Below are positions 23,293 through 34,430 of a stretch of DNA of 64,000 nt, in pieces. Every line of letters starts with the position of its first letter. Positions within the stretch are counted from its first letter, which is position 1. Below the pieces are notes generated by a model. That model had not been told where the DNA came from, did no database searches, and saw only the letters and a list, made by a program, of their open reading frames with translations. This DNA comes from Liolophura sinensis (taxonomy: Eukaryota; Mollusca; Polyplacophora; Chitonida; Chitonidae). Both the position numbers and the translations under genes were made by a program. The stretch covers positions 18,463,717-18,527,716 of the forward strand of contig NC_088305.1 of NCBI RefSeq assembly GCF_032854445.1. Reading direction: 5' to 3'.

Positions 23293-26200
23293 ATGGCAAC
23301 CGTGACCGCCTGTCTTGGCGTCGTCCTTCTCCTGATGGGGAGTTCCTTGGTGATTGGGCTGGACGAAACAGGTATGTTGAGAATTTTTCTGTCAAGTTTT
23401 CGTGCATGGTTTTAAGATAACGATATTTTTTTTTTAAAACAGAACACTCGTTATTCCTTTATGCCACAGTTTAATAGCTGTGGCGTTTTTAAACGGTGAC
23501 GCATTTCTCGTGAATAACAACTGAATAATGAATTAATAATACCGAATAAAGGGGATGCCGTTGCCGAGATGGTTAGCACGCTAGCTCGGCGCATTGACAC
23601 AGGAGTCTCTTCCCTATGTGGCCGCTGTGAGATCAAATCCACCTCATGCTGACTTCCTCTCCGGCCATACGTGGGAATGCCTGTCAGCAACGTGGGGATG
23701 GTCGTAGGCTCCCCCCCCCCCCCCTCCCGGGCTTTAACCGGTTTTCATCCACCATAGTGCTGGCCGTCATCGAATAAGTGTTATATTCTTGATTACGGCA
23801 AGAAATAAACACATAAAACTAATAAATGTATAAGACATAGAAATCGCTTTCCAGTTAATTCACAGACAGGAGCAGGCCATGGTCTATATTGCTTTTCAAT
23901 CATTAGAATTCAAGAGCTGTGGGTTCAAACCTTTCCTTGGACAGCAATCTGTAGATTCGTAATATCTTAATGTTTGCTAGGCCTTACTTGGTGATCATAA
24001 ATGGTTAACGATGTCCGTGTGGCCGTGGTCTTCCGCCAGCATGGGATGCATTTGAACAACATTGAAATAAATCATTAAATAAATTCACGTCAACACGTGA
24101 AATTAAATAAATGCACGTCAACACGACTAAGGCGCTTAGCAATTTAAACCTATTATTATCAGCCACAGTTGGCATATAACGGATACATGTGCTATCAAAA
24201 TAACTTGCCGTAAACCAGACCGATGTTGGTTTGTTTGCATCTGTAGGTCAGGCGGTTTGTCAAATACCTTTCAATTTATGTTACCTCTTACCCCTGTCCT
24301 TTTTTTACCTAACGATATCGTCGTGTAGGCGACATAATAACCCAATAATTAAAATAAACATATATACACTGTTGAATTTGTTTTAAACATATGCAAGTTA
24401 TACTATTCAAAAATTGAAGCAGACAAGAGATGCTGAGAAGAACATTGGTTTGTCAGTCTACTTGATTCTGGTTCAAACATTTCGGCCAAACCACAATGGT
24501 GTCCTTTTGCAACAGGTCTGACCCAGTGCCGACATACTTATACCACCTTGTTATAACTGGCCAATGAACAGCCAGTTAAATAAACAGAGCATTGAACAAG
24601 GTGCTTTCGGCCAGGTCCGCGCTGTACATATATAACAGGGTCTGTTATGCTTTCACAAAGGTCCGCAGACTAAGAGTACATGAAAACGTTAAATAGTCAT
24701 ACACGCTGCCTAAGTGGAACATTATGCTGAAGACACCAGACATGACGACCCACTCAGTCACTTAATACAGACACTTTGTCGATCCGCACATGACCAATTT
24801 CTTCCTAAATACCAAGTGCTAAGCGAGAATCTACCAAACCCAGCAATGTTAAAGTTTTAGCTATCAATCGATTCGGGCATGAAACACACTTTCTGATTTT
24901 CGCATTGTGTATGAACTTGTTTGAAAATGACGGCCTATTAAAATAATTAAACTACTTTGAACCAAATCAGGTCAATCGGGCATGTGTTATTTTTCTGCTG
25001 ACCTATGAAAAACACTAATAAAGATAATTCGTTAATTTTAATAGAAAGTCTGATGTTTACGTGATGCTAGAATGTATTCCGTTATTATAACATAGTACTC
25101 TGTTATATTCAACTTACCATCTCGTTAGACTAACACAATATTTCTTTTCAATGAAAAGAATGCGTGTGCTATTTTGACAGAATAATCTGCTGCAACAAGC
25201 ATATACATTCCAGCATTACACAGTTAACAGACTTTCTGTTAAAATTGACAGATTGTTTTTCAGAGCATCTTCTTTCTGTCTTTGAATTAATAGAATACGT
25301 GTGCTATGTTTAAGGGAATAATCTGTTTCAACAAGCGAATATATTCCAGCATCACCCAGACAACAGACTTTCTGTTAAAATTAACAGATTGTTTTTCAGA
25401 GCATTTTCTGTCATATTTGGCTTATCGACGCTCTCCTGTATTCTTCACAGGTCTACATTGTCCATCAAACACCTGGCAGAAAGTCGGTGAAGAGCTCTGT
25501 GTGATGGAGTTTCCTGCGCATGTCCACGATAAGGAGTCCTACTGTCGAAGTTTCTCAGAAACAGCTGTTGTCATTCCGGGACCCAATGGCGAAGTGTGTG
25601 TCCTACAAGTGGGAATTCACCGACCTGCAAGATGTGAGTCCGATTTGAGCCGTTTAGAGTTTTAGTCTGAGAACTTTTCAAAAATTTCCAAAACCAATGG
25701 CTTTGCATATTGTCATCTACATATTTATTTTCGATGTCGTGGAGATATTTCGAAAATCATATCAGCTTAAGCGAGAAACATTATCCTTAGATCGTTTTAC
25801 CAAGATGAAGAAATTAAATACGGTATGACTAAGCTGTAACTGATATAAACCTAAGATAGACGTGCGCCGGTTTCGAACAATTTATTTATTTGATTGGAGA
25901 TGTACTCTGTACCAAGGGCCCTCCGCAGGTTGCTGGAAGACTCCCACATACGACCGGTGAGGAAGCCAGCATACGTTTTGAACATAGTTGTTCGTGGCCT
26001 TTTCGTGATCAGTTGTTTGCGCCAGGCACCACAAAACTAATGGTTTATGGCAGGCACCAGAAAACTGATGGTTTATGGCAGGTACCAGAAAACTAATGGT
26101 TTATGGCAGGTACCAGAAAACTAATGGTTTATGGCAGGTACCAGAAAACTGATGGTTTATGGCAGGCACCAGAAAACTGATGGTTTATGGCAGGCACCAG

Positions 26201-26703
26201 AGAACTGATGGTTTATGGCAGGCACCAGAAAACTGATGGTTTATGGCAGGCACCAGAGAACTGGTGGTTTATGGCAGGTACCAGAAAACTGATGGTTTAT
26301 GGCAGGCACCAGAGAACTGGTGGTTTATGGCAGGCACCAGAAAACTGATGGTTTATGGCAGGCACCAGAGAACTGATGGTTTATGGCAGGCACCATAGAA
26401 CTGGTGGTTTATGGCAGGCACCATAGAACTGGTGGTTTACTTCAGCCACCATACAGCTGAGTGCCATGGTATAAGTAAAACATTTGAGAGTGTGACTGTT
26501 AAAAAATTGTATTTGTACCAAAGTACAAGATGAAATACATTAAAAAATTTATTTGTTTTTAATCTACTGTTATTCAAGACAAACAACCATTTAAAAGTTT
26601 CTATATTTGAATTTCTATATTTTCAGTTTACAATGAAGGACCTAAGGGCAACGGAGGAGGCGGATTACCGCCACCCCCTCCGCCCCCACCGCCAGGTCTC
26701 TAG
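23293..26703 (+). CDS. Secreted four-cysteine protein with polyproline tail, copy 2
   Basis: Exons 23293-23371, 25451-25633 and 26627-26703; same phase-1 introns and same 112-residue length as copy 1, with all splice sites intact. The signal peptide differs by one residue (LLLMGSS instead of LLLVGSS). The core keeps C-x12-C-x14-C-x17-C but reads VGEELC where copy 1 has VGKEFC. The linker reads YNEGPKGNGGGG instead of YEEGPSGNGAGG, and the nine prolines are conserved. So there are about six amino-acid changes, half of them in the 12-residue linker, against about three silent changes that I can count. This suggests relaxed or diversifying selection on the linker while the cysteine core is held. 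Both genes look able to encode protein. Function unknown; an extracellular matrix, mucus or immune effector role is only a guess from the architecture. Confidence 0.82.
23552..23830 (+). mobile_element. SINE-A in intron 1 (copy-2 partner of 8,092)
   Basis: Same element and breakpoints. This copy has gained a run of about 14 C at 23,711-23,724, absent from copy 1. Confidence 0.8.
24548..24705. other. About 160-bp insertion specific to copy 2
   Basis: Copy 1 reads '...cttataccgctgcctcaat'; copy 2 reads '...cttataccac', then about 160 extra nt, then 'gctgcctaagt'. The extra piece contains ACCTTGTT near its left end and AACAAGGT further in, a possible short inverted repeat. No coding capacity. 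Confidence 0.75.
25158..25430. repeat. 136-bp tandem duplication upstream of exon 2 (copy 2)
   Basis: Partner of 9,507-9,778 with the same period ('cgtgtgctat' at 25,162 and 25,298). Confidence 0.85.
25877..25982 (-). mobile_element. SINE-A fragment in intron 2 (copy 2)
   Basis: Partner of 10,214-10,318, same deletion. Confidence 0.75.
26036..26445. repeat. 28-bp minisatellite, expanded allele in intron 2
   Basis: About fourteen copies of the GGTTTATGGCAGGCACCAG...AACTGAT unit, against three in copy 1. Confidence 0.95.
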
Positions 26704-26831
26704 ATGATATACCCAACCAATCTGATTGCATGACTTTCCAAAACCTGCAAGTTCATGGTCAGCCTCAAAAAAATACAACGATATCAGTGTACAAGGCTCC
26801 ATACCTGTCAAAAACGAAATGTTATTTTAAG

Positions 26832-26837
26832 AATAAA
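26832..26837 (+). terminator. Poly(A) signal, gene copy 2
   Basis: AATAAA lies 129 nt after the stop, where copy 1 has ATTAAA. The downstream AATAAA of copy 1 has been lost here with a 60-70 nt deletion. Confidence 0.45.
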
Positions 26838-26939
26838 GAATCCAAGATAGTGCACTCTCGCTTTCCATTGTATTCCAACAATATGGAAATTCCAAGCTCT
26901 AAATCTATATCACTAAATGTAAAAAAAGTTCAACTGACA

Positions 26940-27235
26940 TTTATATATTTATGGATTTGGTGTTTTACGTGGTACTCATAAATATTTCACTTATACGACA
27001 GTGGCCTACATCATGGTGTGAGGAAACCGGGCAGAGCCCGAGGAAAACCCACGACCATCATTTTAGTATAATTAGAATTGATAACCCAGTCTACAGTGTC
27101 TTAGAACTGCCAGGGGTTTCTGCCACCAAGACTGCAGGGGGAAACACATGGCCATCCGCGTTGTTACGAGTTCCAACATACGGCCGGAGAGAAAACCAGC
27201 ATGAGCTGGGCCTATACTCACTGAGAGGCTCCTGA
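26940..27235 (-). mobile_element. SINE-A, reverse, interrupted (copy 2)
   Basis: Partner of 10,995-11,290 with the same interruption. Confidence 0.8.
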
Positions 27236-27754
27236 ACGATTGGACTGCGCTGGGGTGGTAACCCTAACGTCCACGGAGAACCTCTTCTCTGAAATGTTAG
27301 GCAACGATTTTTCATGGACCATAACGTAGGCATCTGAAAAAGAGTTTTACAAGGAGTTTTTAGATTAGACGAACGATGAAAAAAATTAAGGCGCTGGGTG
27401 TTTTATTGCCTAAGAAGTTCTTGTAGGAAAGAGGTGTCATATTTGTTTCCGGAACGTGATGACCCTATTATCTGATATGTTTGATTACGTGTACACGCAA
27501 ATTTCGGGGAGAACAAGACCGCCTGCAAAATATACTAGGCGCATTTTTAGAAATTCCCAAAATACGCTTGTACGATCGAAATAAATCCGTCTAGTGTGTC
27601 CACCGCTTAAGTGAAATATTCAAAACACCAAACAAATAAATAAATAAGTATAATATACAAAGGGATTAACACAAGTCGACCCTCAAGTATCACAAAAAAG
27701 AATGGCATATTGTACGATCGAGAATGGAAAATGACAGACGTGAGCATATCATAG

Positions 27755-27920
27755 TTTATTATTTATTTATTTATCGAATTATTGATTTATTTATTGATAC
27801 ATTTAATTTGTGCTTTACCCTACTTAGGAATGTTTCACTTATACGATATTGGCCGGAGGCAATAGGAGACCGGGCAGAGCGCGGGGAACATCCACGACCA
27901 TCAAATAGCAGACCACAATG
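27755..27920 (-). mobile_element. SINE-A, reverse (copy-2 partner of 18,302)
   Basis: (TTTA)n interrupted by 'gaattattga', then the same diverged SINE body. Confidence 0.8.
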
Positions 27921-29171
27921 TTTTCAAATTTAGGACAAAATTTTACTAAAGGAATTCGCTACGGTATGACTTTAAGCTATGGACGCTCATAGAGGACATC
28001 TAGATACCTCGACCTTTCTAATGCAGGCAGCGAAGTAGCTAAGCGAAGCATTAACGAGGTAACGAGGCAGCAAGGCGGCGAAGTAGAGAGGTAGCAACAT
28101 GAGCAGCGAGGTAGGGAGATGCCCACTATGTGCTTCCACATTAAACCTGAGTTAGCCATATCACTAAGGGAATAATAGAAACAAGACTATTTACTTCAAT
28201 ACTGCTCCAATCATGTCACATGAAATAGCAGGTGAAAAAAGATGTTGTGATGAGCGCACTTATTGGCAATATTTCCATGCAGCATGTGAATACATAAAAT
28301 GTGTCACGCTTCTAACTGACAGAACGACAACATAATTCCGATGTCTAACCGTTATCAGTTTTAACTTTGATTTGGTACGATGACATGTGAACAATTACTT
28401 ACTGTTAGTCATCGATTGTTCAGCTGTTGGCCAGTCCTCAGTGCAGTCATTAAAGCTACAAGGCATAATCAGCCATTCGATTAAACCTTTATAACCCTAA
28501 AGTGAGGAGCGGCACTTTTATGTCTGACCGATTTCAAGTATAATGAAATGCAGTTAATCGATTAGTTTAAGTGACTTCAAAGAGTGGACATTTGAAATGA
28601 ACAGGCATCTGTACAAACCACTGATGCGCACTACGAAAATAGCATACATTTCGTTAGTCACTCGTAAAACCACAAACCCTATACAAGGGTATGGTGGCCG
28701 TCTACAAGACCGTTAAGAAAATGCAGCTAGAATAATTTTTCTTAGCCTTGCGTTCAGCATTAAGGGGATAGCGCAACGACTGGTTAATCCATATCAGTAT
28801 AAATCCGTGAAGGCGTCACAGCAGTGTTAATAATCCTGACTTCATGGCAGTGGGGCAAGAGGGAAACCGTGTAATTTTGGAACAAACTATTATAAAGTGT
28901 TAGGAATTGAATACGTTGCAAACATACTAATCTAATCTTAATTCCCAATTAACACACCTCGGCGTTATGTTCTGCACCGGTTTTTACATTGTAAATGTTG
29001 CAATGTAACATATATCCCAGTCCGCAAAGCTATTAGTTGGTGGCACGCCTACTTTTAACATTCTACAACATTTAACATTCTTCATCATTTTTAATAGCAA
29101 CTAATGCAGAAAATGTTGAAATTTTAACATTTGCTGTTAACGAAAGCAGTAAATAAACTTAAAAATGCAGC

Positions 29172-29872
29172 TGTCTGACTTAAAGTTATATAGACTACAG
29201 CAGGTTTACCTCACCTAAAGTTATATAGACTACTGCAGGATTACCTCACCTAAAGTTATATAGACTACAGCAGGTTTACCTCACCTAAAGTTATGTAGAC
29301 TACTGCAGGATTACCTCACCTAAAGTTATATAGACTACAGCAGGTTTACCTCACCTAAAGTTATATAGACTACAGCAGGTTTACCTCACCCAAAGTTATG
29401 TAGACTACAGCAGGTTTACCTCACCTAAAGTTATGTAGACTACAGCAGGTTTACCTCACCTAAAGTTATGTAGACTACAGCAGGTTTACCTCACCCAAAG
29501 TTATGTAGACTACAGCAGGTTTACCTCACCTAAAGTTATGTAGATTACAGCAGGTTTACCTCACCTAAAGTTTTGTATACTACAGCAGAATTACCGCACC
29601 TGAAGTTATATAGACTACAGCAGATTTACCTCACCTAAATTTATGTAGACTACGGCAGGATTACCTCACCTAAAGTTATATAGACTACAGCAGGTTTACC
29701 TCACCTAAAGTTTTGTATACTACAGCAGAATTACCGCACCTGATGTTATGTAGACTACAGCTGATTTACCTCACCTAAAGTTATGTAGACTACAGCAGGT
29801 TTACCTCACCTAAAGTTATGTAGACTACAGCAGGTTTACCTCATCTAAAGTTTTGTATACTACAGCAGGATT
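29172..29872. repeat. 35-bp minisatellite array, about 20 units (copy 2)
   Basis: Same unit and same unique flanks as 19,742-20,928 but about 490 bp shorter. Units are more uniform here (mostly 'caggtttacctcacctaaag'), suggesting more recent homogenisation. Confidence 0.97.
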
Positions 29873-30879
29873 GCTGATCTCTCTAAACACAAATGGTAAA
29901 TGGCTGCATTTTCCAAGTGCTAAAAATGATACATGTTAACTGCTGCTGTAACATGGTTACACAAAACTGTAAACAGAAAAAACACATTAACACAACATCT
30001 TGTTGACAGAGCCAGTTGTTGGAATCTTCCACTTGGCAACTAGGTGATTTTTTTAGAAAGGGACACCACTGAATTAGGACAGCTATGACTGTTCTGTAGA
30101 TATACTGAGGTTTATGGAAATGTCGGGTTGCTATTGTATTTGCCTTGAGGGCTGGGTTTGTATCGCTGTTTACAAGATGTCTCCACATTAGGACTATTTA
30201 TCAATATTATATGTTTGCAGAAAATGGCAATTCCTATCGGATTTTTGTAACCATATTGCTTCATTAAGTCTACAGCAATCTTTGCTGCAGAAACCACCGA
30301 CAGTTCTAAGACGCTGTAGACTCAATTATCAGTTCTAATTAGAATAAGCTGATGGTCAATGCTTTCCCCCGGGGTCTGTTTCCTCCCACCATAATGCTGA
30401 TCCCCTGATCCACAGGTAATGAAGGCACTAATTAGTTAAAGGACACATGAAATGTTTGGTTTTTATGTGGTAATGAGCAGTTTAGGAAGCGTTTTTACAT
30501 GTAAAAGTACTTAGACATAAAGGCATTCTTTATTAAAGTAAATTTCGTCAAAGATTCCTATAGTTTGTGAAGTAAACCTTATTATTAGAGGCACACAATC
30601 TTTTCTTCCATCTACACGCTTCCCACTGAGCTCAGTAGCTATGCACCTCGGATCAGTGATGCACGGGGAATTCAAACTTGTCTTGTTTGATGTGCCCGCC
30701 TGCTATAAGACGGCCGATAGTGTCCAGTAGTAGCGGTGCTTTCGATGAGGTTGTCGGCATTTAACCATTAACACGCGTCCCTACAAATGTGGGCGAGATC
30801 TAACATCCTCGCATGGGAAACTGCGTACATTAAGCCTCTATACAAAGGTTGGGTATTGTGAAGGTTGACTAAATCCACT

Positions 30880-31040
30880 GGTCAGAGACAGGTACATTAT
30901 CCTGACACCCTTGCCGGTCTGACCTGTTTCCTTGCTCTAATGTCTCAGCGCTTAGCTGCCTCGCTACAAGCGAGGTAGCATCAAGTACCACTTTTAAAGT
31001 ATGACACGACCTGGGTTTGATCCCGTGTATTATGACTTCG
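30880..31040 (-). mobile_element. SINE-B fragment, reverse
   Basis: 'acaggtacattatcctgaca', 'ttccttgctctaatgtctca', 'cctgggtttgatccc' and 'tcgaggcggacgg' follow the order of the SINE-B body and tRNA-like head. Confidence 0.7.
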
Positions 31041-31489
31041 AGGCGGACGGTCTAAATGCCAGGCGAGTCCCTATCGGGTAAAATTCCCCCCAGAAACCAT
31101 GACGTCCGGTGAAAGGTTTTTCTAAGTGACGCTCCTTATGGAGGCTCTGGTGACGTCATCTTTATTTTCCTGACATGTGACAACATTGGGTTTATTTTTT
31201 CTTTGCTCAAGAACTTCTTTTTTAGAAGATACATTGAGTTTCTTTACGGTGTCTAGAATACGGCAATGTCAAGAACAACCAGATGGCTTCGGTTGGTGGG
31301 GAACTTGGAAAAAGGGTCAGTAATAGTTGCAACGTGTTAGCACGTTAACAATTTGAACGTCCGTGTTGTTCATCATTGACAAAATATTCCTGTTTCCTAC
31401 CTCTTACAATGTCATAGTTACCGGCTCGTTCCGCTGCTTTCCACGCAGCGGCGCTGAAATATATGTATAACACTGCGATCATCTGATAT

Positions 31490-31636
31490 GTGACCTCCGT
31501 GGCCTAGAAGCTGCAGCAACTTGCGGATGTTCATGAGTTTCCGATGGGCTCTGCCCGGTTTCCTTCTACTATGAACAATACTGGCCTCCGGCCGTCGTAT
31601 AATTGAAACATTTTTAGTAATAAATAAATAAATAAA
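31490..31636 (+). mobile_element. SINE-A, forward, partially deleted
   Basis: 'gacctccgtggcctag' head, a jump to 'gcaacttgcggatg', then 'gggctctgcccggtttcc' and an (AAAT)n tail. Confidence 0.8.
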
Positions 31637-31699
31637 TCATTTGATATAGTTTTTGTGACTCCATGAAAAATACTGACTGACAAACACTTGTTTGCTCAG

Positions 31700-31762
31700 C
31701 GACCCAGGCATTCCAAGCGGAGTCCACACCCGAATACCAGCCCATGGTAAAACCAGGTACAA
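31700..31762 (+). CDS. Possible 63-bp orphan exon
   Basis: A good acceptor ('tgtttgctcag') and a consensus donor (GTAAGT) bracket 63 nt, exactly 21 codons in phase 1-1, reading ATQAFQAESTPEYQPMVKPG. The phase matches the two secreted four-cysteine genes and the PAN-lectin gene, so it would be compatible with a linker exon of a secreted protein. There is no domain match and no neighbouring exon identified. It may be chance. Confidence 0.3.
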
Positions 31763-32017
31763 GTAAGTTGTGAGACTTTGCCTTAAATTGTTACAGGCAA
31801 ACGATTTAATCACAACCAGTTAGCAAAACATAGCCAAGACAACCCGATAGTTACGTCTCTGGCTTCGACGTACGTTTTGCGAACAACTTTACCTCCAGCA
31901 CTAATCATGTCAAGGCTTTAAACTGCTCTGCGATTACACTGAACTGACGGGTCAAAAAAAAAACATCCATTCATGGCAGAAATGCAGAGGTATTGGTTAA
32001 CCGTTGACGCCATACAT

Positions 32018-32262
32018 TTTATTTTTTTATTTGATCGGTGTTTTACGCCGTACTCAAGAATATTTCACTTCTACCACGGCGGCCAGCATTATCGTGGGTG
32101 GAAACCGGGCAGAGTCCGGGGGAAACCCAGGACCATCCGCGGGTTCCTGCAGACTTTCCCACTTATGGCCGGAGAGGAAGCCAGCACGAGCTGGACTCAC
32201 AGCAACCACACTGGTGAAAGGCTCCTGGGTAGCGCGCTAACCAACTGAGCCAAAGAGCTCCC
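32018..32262 (-). mobile_element. SINE-A, full length, reverse
   Basis: One of the best copies: (A/T)-rich tail, 'ggtgttttacgccgtactca', 'accatccgcgggttcctgc', 'ggccggagaggaagccagca' and the tRNA-like head 'gctaaccaactgagcc' with its A-box complement. Confidence 0.92.
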
Positions 32263-33680
32263 CCCCACCCCCAGTCATACATTAACTGTGTCTACAAACA
32301 TTATTGAACATCTTAAATATTAAATCAACAATGGGAAACACCCATATTTTTTTATTTTTTTCTGCAAACAAATGACTGCAAACGATAGTGGATATGTTTT
32401 ACTTTGCCGTACCTTTCCACATGAAATTTGAATTTATGATAGCCTCGTTTCCAAACACTCTGCTATTGTATTTTTTGTTGATCGGAAACTATGGTGATAA
32501 ACGTGTACGATTCGGAGGTAAACACTTTCACATCCTGGAAAAATAGTCTTCCTAATCTCAAACGATGCTAATCTTTAATATTAATGACGGCGATCCTTTC
32601 ATTGCCCCGTAATAACAAAATCCTCAACGAAAAATTGCATAAGCTTTATAAACGAAGATTGCGTCTTAAGTATAGTCACCATGGAATCATAACACAGATT
32701 ATCCTCACTTTTGCGAGCATTTAATCTGTGTTAATCTGTAATCTTTTGGATGAATGGGAGGAATATTTTATGTCTTCATTTATGTCTTGTCGAAACAATT
32801 TTATTGTGCGCATGTATTTGTCGTACATGTTTCAGCATCGTGTATAACCTGTGTATAACATCAATTGGGATATCTCATTACAGAGCTACAGTCGATAAGA
32901 CACACGAGAAGTGGACTACACACCGGCCTTGAACAGGGTCACGCGCGTATATCTGTACGTAAAACGTGGGGAAAATCCTCGGTAACTTGCCCACAAAGTC
33001 GCCGTTTTTACCCCAGGTACATAGTGACCGACATAGTGAAAAGTTGTTGAATATTCCGTTAAACAAAACTCAACATGAAAATCAAGTTAGTGACAGGTGA
33101 TTTATGCTTAGAAGAGTGCCTGTTTTCATGAACCAGACATGACTGATCGATTGATTGATGTTTTGTTGTTGAACGCAATTCTACAGAATAATCGAATGGT
33201 GCTTTTTCCATTTGCCTTCGTTGGGAGACAAATGTTTTGCAAAGAACCCTATACAAACACATAATAGGGAACACCATCCAGCATGTATTGCCACAAAAGC
33301 GTCAGGAAAAATGCGTGCAGGGAAATCTAGAAAATTTAGTTATGACCAGTCACGAAGGAACTCCTGTCTGTTGTTTAGGGGCGGAATGAGATTATCTGAT
33401 ACTAGAATAGACGTGAAACAACCAAGCCAGATCTTACTCGTGTTGCTAGGGGTTATTGCTTACCCCGAACAGGTCGATACAAGTACCAAGCTGTGTAGAA
33501 ATGCATCATACTTTAGAGAAGGCTCTCTAGCTTGTGAACTGCCGTATACAAAAACAGTGACATTTTGCTGAAAAGAACAAAAGAGTGCTCGGACGATGAT
33601 CGTGGTTTGGTGACTAGAAGTGCTTCCCTTCATCTGCAAGAACATAAAGGAGGTGTAGGTTCGAAGCAAACCTTGCACAG
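32263..33680. other. No supported gene
   Basis: Open frames of 60-119 codons occur (for example 33,212-33,571), but none has a domain, splice context or signal peptide that I can defend. No tandem repeats. Confidence 0.45.
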
Positions 33681-33685
33681 GGAAT

Positions 33686-33950
33686 ATGTATTTATTTATT
33701 TATTCCATTGGTGTTTTATGCCGTACTCAGGAATATTTCACCTATCCGGCGGCTGCCAGACATCCGACAATCTGCAGATCGCTTGCAGACTTTCCCACGT
33801 ACGGCCGGAGAGGAAGTCAGCATGAGCCAGACTTGAAATAACTGGCTCTGCCCCGTTTCTTCCCACCATAATGCTCACGGTCGTCATATAAGTGAAATAT
33901 TTTTGAGTACGGAATAAAACACCAATAAAATAAATAAATAAATATTAGCT
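33686..33950. mobile_element. Two SINE-A copies in inverted head-to-head pair
   Basis: 33,686-33,838 is a reverse copy (tail left). From about 33,839 to 33,950 a forward copy follows with its tail on the right. The (TTTA)n and (AAAT)n tails bracket the pair. Transcripts through it could fold into a long imperfect hairpin. Confidence 0.85.
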
Positions 33951-34430
33951 TTAAGCTCGAGATATCTCTGTTAATATCTTGATATTGCACATGCATACTG
34001 ATGTACATCCCATATATTATTTTTTACACGTGTAAAATAACATATAGAGTTACTTTTTATACGATACACAAATATCTCAAAGTGCGAAATGGCAGGTGTC
34101 AAACAAGTCATGCCATAAATTAGGCAACAGTCACAGAAAGATTAATTTTATTTCACTTAACTGTTAAAAGACAAATTTCCAACGAGCCAATAACTAGGGT
34201 AAATGATGTTGAATAGACAAAAAAGACCACACTTCGAATGATTGAAAAACGAACACAATAAGACCGTCCAAATTATAAACTAAAAAAGAGATATCTGTCC
34301 ATCGCACCTTAGCTGCAGGTGTGGCGCAGAAATACCGTAGTTAGTAAGTGACACGGCTCAGAAACGACAGCTGCTGTATTTGAAAAATCACATCAGAGAT
34401 TCTTCTAGTCAGATTTACAAAGGTGTAATT

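Larger units (their letters stand above)
21386..30110. repeat. Segmental duplication, copy 2
   Basis: Collinear with copy 1 except for the missing 6.5-kb block (join at 27,460-27,464), an extra 160-bp segment at 24,548-24,705, longer or shorter minisatellites, and a 60-70 bp loss after the gene's last exon. Homology fades after 'gactgttctgtagatat' (about 30,105). Confidence 0.93.

Noticed and set aside
33212-33571. 119-codon open frame
   Set aside because: No domain, no signal peptide, no splice context; composition looks random.
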